In this document: in pieces, positions 33,128 through 40,475 of the stretch
Numbering within the stretch: position 1 is the first letter of the stretch
Layout of the letters: every line of letters begins with the position of its first letter
Assembly (NCBI GenBank): GCA_964370475.1
Contig: CAYJJI010000003.1
Span: forward strand, 16,219 to 80,218
DNA: 64,000 nt
DNA from: CAYJCL01 sp964370475
GTDB taxonomy: Bacteria; Bacillota_I; Bacilli_A; RF39; UBA660
Direction: 5' to 3'
Made by a program: the position numbers and the translations under genes
Notes under the pieces: generated by a model
Seen by the model: the letters and a program-made list of their open reading frames with translations, nothing else
The model's database searches: none
Told to the model about the DNA's origin: nothing

Positions 33128-34196
33128 CGTATTCTATTAAATTATTTTTTAGTCTTTCGTCTTTATTATTTATTTCTATTGCTTTTTTTACTGAGTTGAT
33201 AGCATTTTCATAATCGTTTAGAAAGTAATAATCGAGACTTAGAATATCATGTATTCTTTCATTATAACAAAAAGCTTCATTGATATATGTTTTAGGCTTA
33301 TCTTTAATTTCTAGAGCTTTGTTTAACTCATCAATACTTTTTTGATATTGTTCTAAATCGTAGTAAAGGAATCCTAGTTCTGTGTAAGCTTCCCTTAAAT
33401 GTGGTGCTTCTATTATGGCTTCTTTATACCACATTATTGATTCCTCAAAGTATTTTAATCGTTTATATGATCTTGCGATGAAACGCATTGATGCTGCTCT
33501 TTCATCCTTCCATGTTGATGTTCTTAGTTTTAGATGCTGGTGAAGTGTTTTAATTGCATCTTCATATCTTTCATAGTACATATATTCTCTACCTAAGTAG
33601 TGAACATTTCTATCATTATTAGGATCTTCTTTTACTGATAGTTCTAGTAAAGGTAGATAGGATGATCTTGATTTATTTTGATCTTGATAATGTTTTAAAG
33701 TTATTTTGTCGGTTGTTTTTTTAATAAGATTATTTGGTACTATTTTTTTTAGAACTTCATGAACTGGATTTATCCATATATAATTTTTTCTTGAATGGAT
33801 TTTTTCGATATAGAATGTTGTTCCTGGATTACCTAATTCATCAAAACTCCATATATAATTATAAGCTAGTCTATCAGTTTGTTCATCCCATAGATTTTCT
33901 ATTTCTTTGCGCCATCCTTTATCAAATACTTCATCTAAATCTGTACATATACAAATATCATAATCATTAGGTACTAGATTTAAGGAATCATTTCTGGCTT
34001 TGTCAAATCTCCATGTCTCATATTTTTTTTGTGTAACTTTTACATTACTTTGTTTTAGTTTATTTACTGTATTATCTGTAGAACCTGTATCTAGTACGAA
34101 TATTTCGTCTGCTTCTTTCATGGAATCTATCCATCTATCAACAAATTTTTCTTCATTTTTAGCTATTGCATATACACATATTTTATATTTATTCAT
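33108..34196 (-). CDS. family 2 glycosyltransferase with C-terminal TPR repeats
   Basis: This 362-residue protein has a GT-A fold with AIAKNEEKFVDRWIDSM at the start (about 7-25), LDTGSTDNT and the DxD metal site in ICTDLDEVF near residue 95. The last third is tetratricopeptide-like helices (about 200-350), which usually mediate protein contacts. Such proteins transfer sugars to glycans or proteins; the donor and acceptor are unknown. I use the ATG behind AGGTGAT; the open frame extends 15 codons upstream. Confidence 0.85.
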   Translation of the reverse strand: MNKYKICVYAIAKNEEKFVDRWIDSMKEADEIFVLDTGSTDNTVNKLKQSNVKVTQKKYETWRFDKARNDSLNLVPNDYDICICTDLDEVFDKGWRKEIENLWDEQTDRLAYNYIWSFDELGNPGTTFYIEKIHSRKNYIWINPVHEVLKKIVPNNLIKKTTDKITLKHYQDQNKSRSSYLPLLELSVKEDPNNDRNVHYLGREYMYYERYEDAIKTLHQHLKLRTSTWKDERAASMRFIARSYKRLKYFEESIMWYKEAIIEAPHLREAYTELGFLYYDLEQYQKSIDELNKALEIKDKPKTYINEAFCYNERIHDILSLDYYFLNDYENAINSVKKAIEINNKDERLKNNLIEYEKKMNH

Positions 34197-34247
34197 TTTA
34201 TCACCTATGTAAATATATGATTTTAATGAATTTTTTTTCATAAAAAA

Positions 34248-34263
34248 AGTAGGTAAACCTACT
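34248..34263 (-). terminator. terminator after the DUF5011-like membrane protein gene
   Basis: On the minus strand AGTAGGT pairs with ACCTACT, followed by seven U. It overlaps the 34259 stop. Confidence 0.65.
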
Positions 34264-35353
34264 CTACTTCACATGTATACCCATCATTTTCTAGTTCTCT
34301 TTGTAATAAATCAATACTATAGTTTTGATTTATTGTATATCTTTCATTTACAATGATAGTTTTTTCTTCATCTCTGTATTTATATTCTTCTGTTTCTAGA
34401 TATTTATCTTTATTTTCTTGATATATATCTTGGTTGTAATATCTTAGATAGATATTATATGTGTAATTATAATAGAAGTTATTTACATATTGAACTTTTA
34501 TAATATCTTTTTTTTCGTAACTTAATGAAGATATTTTATCAGTGTTAGTACATATTAATTCTTCATACTTATCTACTACGTGAAGTGTTGTATTTTTTTT
34601 AACAAAGTTATTATAATCATCGCTAATAGTTATTAGCGTTTCATATTCTCCAGCTAGTTGGTTTTTATCTAGTATTTCATCATTGTCGAAGTCATAACTA
34701 CAGTTACTTAAATCATAGCAATAATCAATAAAAGCATTTTCACTAAATCTTTGTCCTACTTCTATGAAAGCTTCTTTTATATCTACTGAAGGTGTTGTTG
34801 TATCTACTACTTCTATTTTAGCTGTTTTTGTTACTCCGAATGCTGTTATTGAATAATTATATGTACCTATTTTATATTCAGTTACTGTTGTTAAATCAAG
34901 TTTATAGTCAATCTCATTTATGTTTTGCCTTGTTATGTATGTACTAGGGTTGTTATTTAGTTTTTCTCCTAGTTCTAGTGTTATATTTTTTAGGATAAAG
35001 TCTTGGGGTTGTTCTATATTTATATAATAGTTATAAAATATTACTCCACCTATTATTAAAATAATAGCTAGTAATGCTCCTACTGTTGAGCCATTTCTTA
35101 TCTTTTTATAGTTTGGATTTCTTTTAAGAGCTAGTTCTCTTTTCTTTTTTAAATATTCTTCTTTTCTCTTATCAATATCTATTGCTTCAGGAAGTGTGTT
35201 TGTTAACATGTTTATTTTTTCACCATCTATATTAGCTATTTTAACAACGCCATCAAGTTTGTTTACTTCATCTGTGGTTTTTATTACTATAGAGTTATCA
35301 ACAACTGGTTGTTCGTTATTTATTATTGTTTCTTTTTTCTTGAATAAACCCAT
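34259..35353 (-). CDS. single-pass membrane protein with extracellular Ig-like (DUF5011-type) domain
   Basis: This 364-residue protein has a cytosolic N-terminus rich in Lys (1-90), one membrane segment (about 90-110) and an extracellular portion. The section at about 170-260 resembles bacterial Ig-like or DUF5011 domains (VVDTTTPSVDIKEAFIEVGQ and SDDYNN). The C-terminal 100 residues are a separate helical or coiled region. It may anchor or recognise surface glycans. The ATG behind GGAGGG is used. Role unknown. Confidence 0.65.
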   Translation of the reverse strand: MGLFKKKETIINNEQPVVDNSIVIKTTDEVNKLDGVVKIANIDGEKINMLTNTLPEAIDIDKRKEEYLKKKRELALKRNPNYKKIRNGSTVGALLAIILIIGGVIFYNYYINIEQPQDFILKNITLELGEKLNNNPSTYITRQNINEIDYKLDLTTVTEYKIGTYNYSITAFGVTKTAKIEVVDTTTPSVDIKEAFIEVGQRFSENAFIDYCYDLSNCSYDFDNDEILDKNQLAGEYETLITISDDYNNFVKKNTTLHVVDKYEELICTNTDKISSLSYEKKDIIKVQYVNNFYYNYTYNIYLRYYNQDIYQENKDKYLETEEYKYRDEEKTIIVNERYTINQNYSIDLLQRELENDGYTCEVE

Positions 35354-35409
35354 TACAAACATCCCTCCTATTCTTTATATAATTATACAATATTCGAAGT
35401 AATAAAACA

Positions 35410-35436
35410 ATAATAAAACTTCTATGAATAGAAGTT
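35410..35436 (-). terminator. terminator after the 241-aa gene
   Basis: AACTTCTA and TAGAAGTT form an 8-bp stem around four bases, followed on the minus strand by TTTTATTATT. Confidence 0.65.
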
Positions 35437-36160
35437 ATATTTTTACTATATTAATATTTATATTATTTTGTTTAGTATAGTTTTTTATTTTTAAATATTC
35501 AGTATAGTACTTAGGATTATATTTTTCGTATATATAAGTTATGTCTTGATAGAATTTTAATTCTTTTAAATTTATATGTTTAACTTCGTTATAATTTGAT
35601 TTATCTTTAATTAGTTCATCTATATTTACTTGATTAGGATTTATTATTAGTTTCTGTCTGTGAACTTTTTTTGTTTTCATTAAGTTTGTAAATATTTCTT
35701 TAAAAGTGTATTCCTGACTTGCTACAACGTTTACTCTTTTAATGAAGAATAAGATTACTAATATTAGGAATTTTATTAATACTAGTACTAATTGAATTAT
35801 ACTTATATTTGGATTTAATTTAGATATTGTAGTTATTATGTTTTTGAAAGTTATTTTGTCATTAGTTACCATGTTAATCGTTGTAAATTTATAGCCTTCT
35901 TTTTTTAATTGTTCGGTTATTAAATTAAAATATTCTTCACTACCGTATTTATTGTAGTTATTTATTAGGACTGTTGCTTTATTTTCTAGATCTGATTTAT
36001 ATTTATAATATAACTTTTGATATGTTTTTGGAATTGATGAATCTATTTCTTTTGTCTTAATATCTTTACTTGATGAAATCATTTCTATATTAGTTGCGTT
36101 TTTAAATATGTACATTAATGGTGTAAATTGATTTGTAGATGAACTAATTATTGGTTTCAT
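35435..36160 (-). CDS. membrane protein of unknown function
   Basis: This 241-residue protein has a soluble N-terminal half (1-115), one long hydrophobic segment (about 120-142) and a Lys/Asn-rich C-terminal half. No motif is recognisable. It overlaps the end of the dehydratase-like gene by 17 bases, which suggests co-transcription and perhaps a joint function. AGAGGT precedes the ATG. Confidence 0.55.
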   Translation of the reverse strand: MKPIISSSTNQFTPLMYIFKNATNIEMISSSKDIKTKEIDSSIPKTYQKLYYKYKSDLENKATVLINNYNKYGSEEYFNLITEQLKKEGYKFTTINMVTNDKITFKNIITTISKLNPNISIIQLVLVLIKFLILVILFFIKRVNVVASQEYTFKEIFTNLMKTKKVHRQKLIINPNQVNIDELIKDKSNYNEVKHINLKELKFYQDITYIYEKYNPKYYTEYLKIKNYTKQNNININIVKI

Positions 36161-37022
36161 AGCTACCTCTTAAAGTATCTATTATTTTTTTAATTTGTTC
36201 TTGATAGTTTTTTTCTTTTAAGATATATATAGGTTTATTATTTATTTTGTTTTTTATTGTTTCTATTACTAAGTTGTTTATGAAGCAATTTTTTTCTGGT
36301 ATAAGAATTATAGCTTCTGAGATATCTATGTTATCTTCTATACTTTTTATATACTCTTTTATATAGGTATATTTAACATTATCTATCATTTCTGAATTAA
36401 TACTGTCATATCTATAATCTATATAATCTGAAAAGATTATATTATAGTATTTATTGACTAAGCTATCTCTTATTTTATTAGTAATACTATAAAAGTTTCC
36501 TGCTACTATAATGTTGTTATTGTTTAGTTTTTTTTCATCTATTTGAATTTTATTATAGTTATGGAGTAATTCTAAATTGTAGCAAGCTTTTTTGTAAGCT
36601 TTTATAATTTGTTCATATTTAATATTAAGTTTTTGTCCTATTTTTATCAAGCTTGATAGTTCGTCTTTGTTCTTTTTAATATTAATATCTAAATGGAGAA
36701 ATTCAATATTAGGAAAGTTTAATTTTGCTATATTATACGATTCTTTTATTATGGGACATATTGATTCTTTATGATTTACTTTTTTTACATCTGGAAGAAG
36801 AATGTAGTCACATTTGTCTTCTAAATATTTTATACTTCCTATTTGGTATTTAATATGGTCACAACAATCTTCATCAATGTATTCTTTACTTAATTCTAAT
36901 ATTTCATCATTTATTTCTGGAGTAATTAATTCAATTTTTAATTCATTAAAAAAAACACAAATTAAATCTTTATATTTATAGTAATTTAGTGTTCTTGGAA
37001 AACCTACTTTAATGATAATCAC
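36144..37022 (-). CDS. 2-hydroxyacyl-CoA dehydratase/DUF2229-like protein
   Basis: The N-terminus follows the pattern of the DUF2229/2-hydroxyglutaryl-CoA dehydratase family: KVGFPRTLNYYKYKD, a PEINDEILELSK region, and DEDCCDHIKY with conserved cysteines and a GSIKYLEDKCDYILLPDV segment. These proteins carry Fe-S clusters and act with an ATP-dependent activase, but neither an activase nor a second subunit is adjacent. The frame opens at a GTG inside AGGTGAT; the geometry of that site instead points to an ATT (37011-37013) as start. The 292-residue length is short for the family. Function is uncertain. Confidence 0.5.
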   Translation of the reverse strand: MIIIKVGFPRTLNYYKYKDLICVFFNELKIELITPEINDEILELSKEYIDEDCCDHIKYQIGSIKYLEDKCDYILLPDVKKVNHKESICPIIKESYNIAKLNFPNIEFLHLDINIKKNKDELSSLIKIGQKLNIKYEQIIKAYKKACYNLELLHNYNKIQIDEKKLNNNNIIVAGNFYSITNKIRDSLVNKYYNIIFSDYIDYRYDSINSEMIDNVKYTYIKEYIKSIEDNIDISEAIILIPEKNCFINNLVIETIKNKINNKPIYILKEKNYQEQIKKIIDTLRGSYETNN

Positions 37023-37039
37023 CTCATTAAAGTTTATTT

Positions 37040-37897
37040 TTATGCAGGTATATTATTACTTAACAATCTGTATATTGTTATTTTTTCTAATTCTTCTTCA
37101 TTTTTAGGTTTGTTCTTAAATGAATTAATTTGATTTTCTACATAATTGAATGTTTTTTGATCAATAACATTTAGAGTTAGACTTTGTTCTAATATTTGAA
37201 GATAGATATCTAATACGTTCGTAGCTACTATGTAGTTTTCTATTTTGAATATATTTTCTTGATTTTCTATATCTAACATTATCTTTTGAATGTGATAAAT
37301 CAGTTTATTAATATCAAATGGATCGTTTGGATTTATTTCTAATACTTCAATATTTATTAGAGATGATATTATATCTGATACTAGTTCTATTATTGTTTCT
37401 GGATAATAGTTATAATAATCTGTTAGTTCTTCTAATTCTTTTATTTGATGTTTTTTTAGTTCTGTTATTAGTAAACAATCATAATTTGCATCTTGTTCTA
37501 ATATAGTAATTATTTTGTCATAATAATTTTCAAAACTTAAATCATCATAATTTACTTTAAAATTATTTAAACTTAAAAGACTTGATAAGTATTTAACTAT
37601 TTTAGATAATCTTTGGTATTTATCTAATTTGATATTATTACCTACAGTTAGTAAGTAAATGTATATATTTTTAAATGTATACGTTAAGCTGTTTAAAGAT
37701 TTTAAGTACTTATTAATATTTATATCTATTTCTTCGTTTATTCTATCTATATTGTTACTTTGATTTATTATTAATAATAAATCTTCTTTTTGGGTTCTTA
37801 ATAATTCTGGAACTTCTTGTAATAAATTTTCATTTTCTAAGAACAGGCTAAGTGAATATTTCTTAAAAATACTTGTGATTTTTTTATTGTACTCCAT
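37040..37897 (-). CDS. protein of unknown function
   Basis: This 285-residue protein is soluble and strongly helical, rich in Leu, Asn and Tyr, with no signal, membrane segment or known motif. It contains several heptad-like stretches, for example EELTDYYNYYPETI near 150. I use the ATG behind AGAGGTGAATGAT; the frame is open for 17 more codons upstream. It sits between the short UvrD-like helicase and the dehydratase-like gene on the same strand and may belong to one transcript with them. Confidence 0.6.
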   Translation of the reverse strand: MEYNKKITSIFKKYSLSLFLENENLLQEVPELLRTQKEDLLLIINQSNNIDRINEEIDININKYLKSLNSLTYTFKNIYIYLLTVGNNIKLDKYQRLSKIVKYLSSLLSLNNFKVNYDDLSFENYYDKIITILEQDANYDCLLITELKKHQIKELEELTDYYNYYPETIIELVSDIISSLINIEVLEINPNDPFDINKLIYHIQKIMLDIENQENIFKIENYIVATNVLDIYLQILEQSLTLNVIDQKTFNYVENQINSFKNKPKNEEELEKITIYRLLSNNIPA

Positions 37898-37928
37898 ATC
37901 ATTCACCTCTATTATAATCATTATAAGT

Positions 37929-39362
37929 TTAAAAGTAGAAAGTTTCAATGTTTTTCTTGTATTTTTTGATTATTTCTTTTACAAAAGGACTTATATCATT
38001 TTTGTTAACTATTAAATAAGTTATAGTTTTGGTTCGTGTTAGTGCTACGTAGAATAGTCTTCTTTCTTCATCATGAAGGTATTTGGGTTTTACTACTAAT
38101 TTATTTATTAATTTATGATTCTTTATTTTATTTGGAAATCCATCGGTTCTATTAGATAGATTTATTAATATGGTTATCTTTGCTTCTAGTCCTTTTGATT
38201 TGTGAGCTGTTAAGTATCTATGATTGTTTGTTAATTTTATATCATACTTTTTAAAGTCATAGTTATTTCTACCTATTATAAATAATTCTTCTTCATTGTG
38301 TTTAGTCAATAAATCAGTTATTGTTTTTTTCTCGTTACTAGTAAATATTATTTTTATAGGCTTTATAATATTTATATTGGATTTAAGCTGTTTTTTGATT
38401 TGATATTTGTTTTTCATGATGAAGTTTCCTGCTGTTTCTATTAGTTGTTGTGGGTTTCTGTAAGTATTAGTGATAGACAGTGTTTTACTATGTGGAAATG
38501 ACTTATTAATATTTAAAAATAAATTTAAATCACAACCAGTGAATCTGTAAATAGATTGGAAGTCATCACCTACTACTATTAGTTTAGATTCACCTTTCTT
38601 TACGATATTTTCTATAAGTTTAAATCTTGTATAGGATGTGTCTTGATATTCATCTATTATTATATACTTATAGTTTATTTCTGTATCTTTAACTTTATTA
38701 ATTGAAAAGTTTATTAAATCGTTAAAATCTACAATATTATTATCTTTTAATTCTTCTTGATAAAGATAATATATCTTATAGATTTTTTTTAGTAGCTTAT
38801 GATTCTTATATGAATAGTTATTTTTGAATAATTCTTTAAAATAATTGTTATTTGAGTAGTTGCCCTTATATAGATTAATAAATGTTTTAATAAGTTTTTT
38901 GTTTTTTTGTTCATTATTGTTTATAATTATTTCATCTAGTAATTTTTCATCAGCTATTAGTAAATCTTCATTTATTATATCTATTGCTAATTTATGAAAT
39001 GTTTTTACTTCCATATTATAATTGTAATTTTTTAATAGTTTTTCTTTTAAACTTTTTACTGCTTCGTTGGTAAATGATATACATAGTATTTCTGTTTCTT
39101 TTAATTTTTCTACTTCCATTAAGTATCTTATTTTTCCTATTATTGTTAAAGTTTTTCCTGATCCTGCTCCGGCATTTATTAACAGTACTTCTTCATTTAC
39201 TAGTACTGCTGTTCTTTGTTCATGGTCTAGTGGATATCCGTTAATATCATCTAGTAATTTTTTATGTTTTAACATTTCTTGATTTAAATAATTTAAATTA
39301 TTTTTCAGTACATAGTCTTCTGGGTAGTTTATTGAATCTTTGACATTTATATATTTATACAT
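37929..39362 (-). CDS. short UvrD/Rep-type DNA helicase
   Basis: This 477-residue SF1 helicase has motif I NAGAGSGKT, motif Ia ISFTNEAVKSL, II DEYQDTS, III VGDDFQSIYRF, IV NTYRNPQQL, V AHKSKGLEA and VI YVALTRTK. It is much shorter than UvrD (about 720), because the 1B and 2B insertion subdomains are largely missing. DNA unwinding in repair or replication restart is the likely role. It is preceded by the rubrerythrin operon terminator, whose stem contains its ribosome binding site. Confidence 0.87.
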   Translation of the reverse strand: MYKYINVKDSINYPEDYVLKNNLNYLNQEMLKHKKLLDDINGYPLDHEQRTAVLVNEEVLLINAGAGSGKTLTIIGKIRYLMEVEKLKETEILCISFTNEAVKSLKEKLLKNYNYNMEVKTFHKLAIDIINEDLLIADEKLLDEIIINNNEQKNKKLIKTFINLYKGNYSNNNYFKELFKNNYSYKNHKLLKKIYKIYYLYQEELKDNNIVDFNDLINFSINKVKDTEINYKYIIIDEYQDTSYTRFKLIENIVKKGESKLIVVGDDFQSIYRFTGCDLNLFLNINKSFPHSKTLSITNTYRNPQQLIETAGNFIMKNKYQIKKQLKSNINIIKPIKIIFTSNEKKTITDLLTKHNEEELFIIGRNNYDFKKYDIKLTNNHRYLTAHKSKGLEAKITILINLSNRTDGFPNKIKNHKLINKLVVKPKYLHDEERRLFYVALTRTKTITYLIVNKNDISPFVKEIIKKYKKNIETFYF

Positions 39363-39387
39363 ATAAAAACTCCTTTTATGAGGAGTT
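39363..39387 (-). terminator. terminator of perR-rbr overlapping the helicase binding site
   Basis: AACTCCT and AGGAGTT form a 7-bp stem around TTTATG, followed on the minus strand by five U. The downstream arm contains AGGAG, the helicase ribosome binding site, so folding would hide it. Confidence 0.6.
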
Positions 39388-39406
39388 AATTATATATTAT
39401 ACATTT

Positions 39407-39946
39407 TTAATAATTTTCATTTAAAACTTCGAAATATTTTTGTTCATGTACACAAACTGGACATACTTTTGGTGCAGTATTTCCTATATGAATGTGCCCA
39501 CAGTTACGACAAATCCACATTACTTCTTCACCTTTTTGGAATACTAGATCATCGTTAATATTTCCTAATAATTTTATATATCTTTCTTCATGATGTTTTT
39601 CGATTTTTCCAACACCTTCGAATAGTTTTGCAATACGGTCAAAACCTTCTTCTTTTGCAACTTTTGCAAATTCTGCATACATATCAGTCCATTCGTAATT
39701 TTCTCCTGCTGCTGCATCTTTTAAATTTTCTTGTGTTGTTGGTATTTTTCCACCATGTAGTTCTTTGAACCATAATTTTGCATGTTCTTTTTCATTTCTT
39801 GCAGTTTCTTCAAAAATAGCTCCAATTTGTTCATATCCATCTTTCTTTGCTTGTGATGCATAATAATCATATTTATTTCTAGCTTGTGATTCTCCAGCAA
39901 ATGCAGCCATTAAGTTTTGTTCTGTTTTACTTCCTTTAAGTTCCAT
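39407..39946 (-). CDS. rbr: rubrerythrin
   Basis: This 179-residue protein has a diiron four-helix bundle with ESQARNKYDYY, NEKEHAKLW and KHHEERY ligand motifs and a C-terminal rubredoxin domain (CRNCGHIHIG and CPVC, two Cys-x2-Cys pairs). It reduces hydrogen peroxide using reduced rubredoxin, a defence typical of anaerobes. I use the ATG behind GAGGAAAA. It follows perR directly, so PerR controls it as part of the same operon. Confidence 0.96.
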   Translation of the reverse strand: MELKGSKTEQNLMAAFAGESQARNKYDYYASQAKKDGYEQIGAIFEETARNEKEHAKLWFKELHGGKIPTTQENLKDAAAGENYEWTDMYAEFAKVAKEEGFDRIAKLFEGVGKIEKHHEERYIKLLGNINDDLVFQKGEEVMWICRNCGHIHIGNTAPKVCPVCVHEQKYFEVLNENY

Positions 39947-39947
39947 A

Positions 39948-40334
39948 TTATTTTCCTCTTTCTTTTGATTGGCATTCATGACATATTCCATTTATTAATA
40001 TGTTGTAATTTGTAATTTTGAATCCTTCTTTATTTAGTTTATCTTTTAAAATAGATATTTCTTTTTCTGATAAGTCGCTGATTTTTTGACATTGACTACA
40101 TAATATATGGCCATGGTCATGAAGAGTTAAATCATAGCGGTCTACTTTATCTAAGCCTTTTACTATTCTAATTGATTCACTTTCAACAAGAGCACTTAAA
40201 TTTCTATATACGGTCCCTAAACTGATATTTTTAATAGTTTTTCTTACTCTATTATAAATAGTTTCAGCTGAAGGATGGTCATAGCTATTTTGTACTACTT
40301 TAAGAATTTCCTCTCTTTGTTTTGAATATCTCAT
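39948..40334 (-). CDS. perR: Fur-family peroxide repressor PerR
   Basis: This 128-residue Fur-family protein has an N-terminal winged helix (YSKQREEIL, then NISLGTVYRNLSAL) and a C-terminal metal domain with HDHGHILCSQC and CHEC, giving the structural zinc Cys4 site and the regulatory His ligands. PerR derepresses oxidative-stress genes when peroxide oxidises a His near iron. The upstream palindrome TAGTAATCATTACTA and co-transcription with rubrerythrin support PerR over Fur or Zur. I use the ATG behind AGAGGTGAAA. Confidence 0.92.
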   Translation of the reverse strand: MRYSKQREEILKVVQNSYDHPSAETIYNRVRKTIKNISLGTVYRNLSALVESESIRIVKGLDKVDRYDLTLHDHGHILCSQCQKISDLSEKEISILKDKLNKEGFKITNYNILINGICHECQSKERGK

Positions 40335-40347
40335 TTTCACCTCTAAA

Positions 40348-40362
40348 TAGTAATCATTACTA
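40348..40362. promoter_or_regulatory. PerR operator
   Basis: A perfect 7-1-7 palindrome TAGTAATCATTACTA, close to the Bacillus PerR box, lies just downstream of the predicted transcription start and upstream of perR. It would allow autoregulation of perR-rbr. Confidence 0.75.
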
Positions 40363-40371
40363 CTTATTAAC

Positions 40372-40400
40372 ATTTTAATACTATTTTATTATTTTGTCAA
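40372..40400 (-). promoter_or_regulatory. perR-rbr promoter
   Basis: On the minus strand perfect TTGACA, a 17-base spacer and TAAAAT, leading into the PerR operator. Confidence 0.7.
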
Positions 40401-40475
40401 CAATTATTTATAAATATTACTTTTAAAATGCAGTAAAATATAGTAAAATAGATATAAGAATAGAGAGGTTTTATT

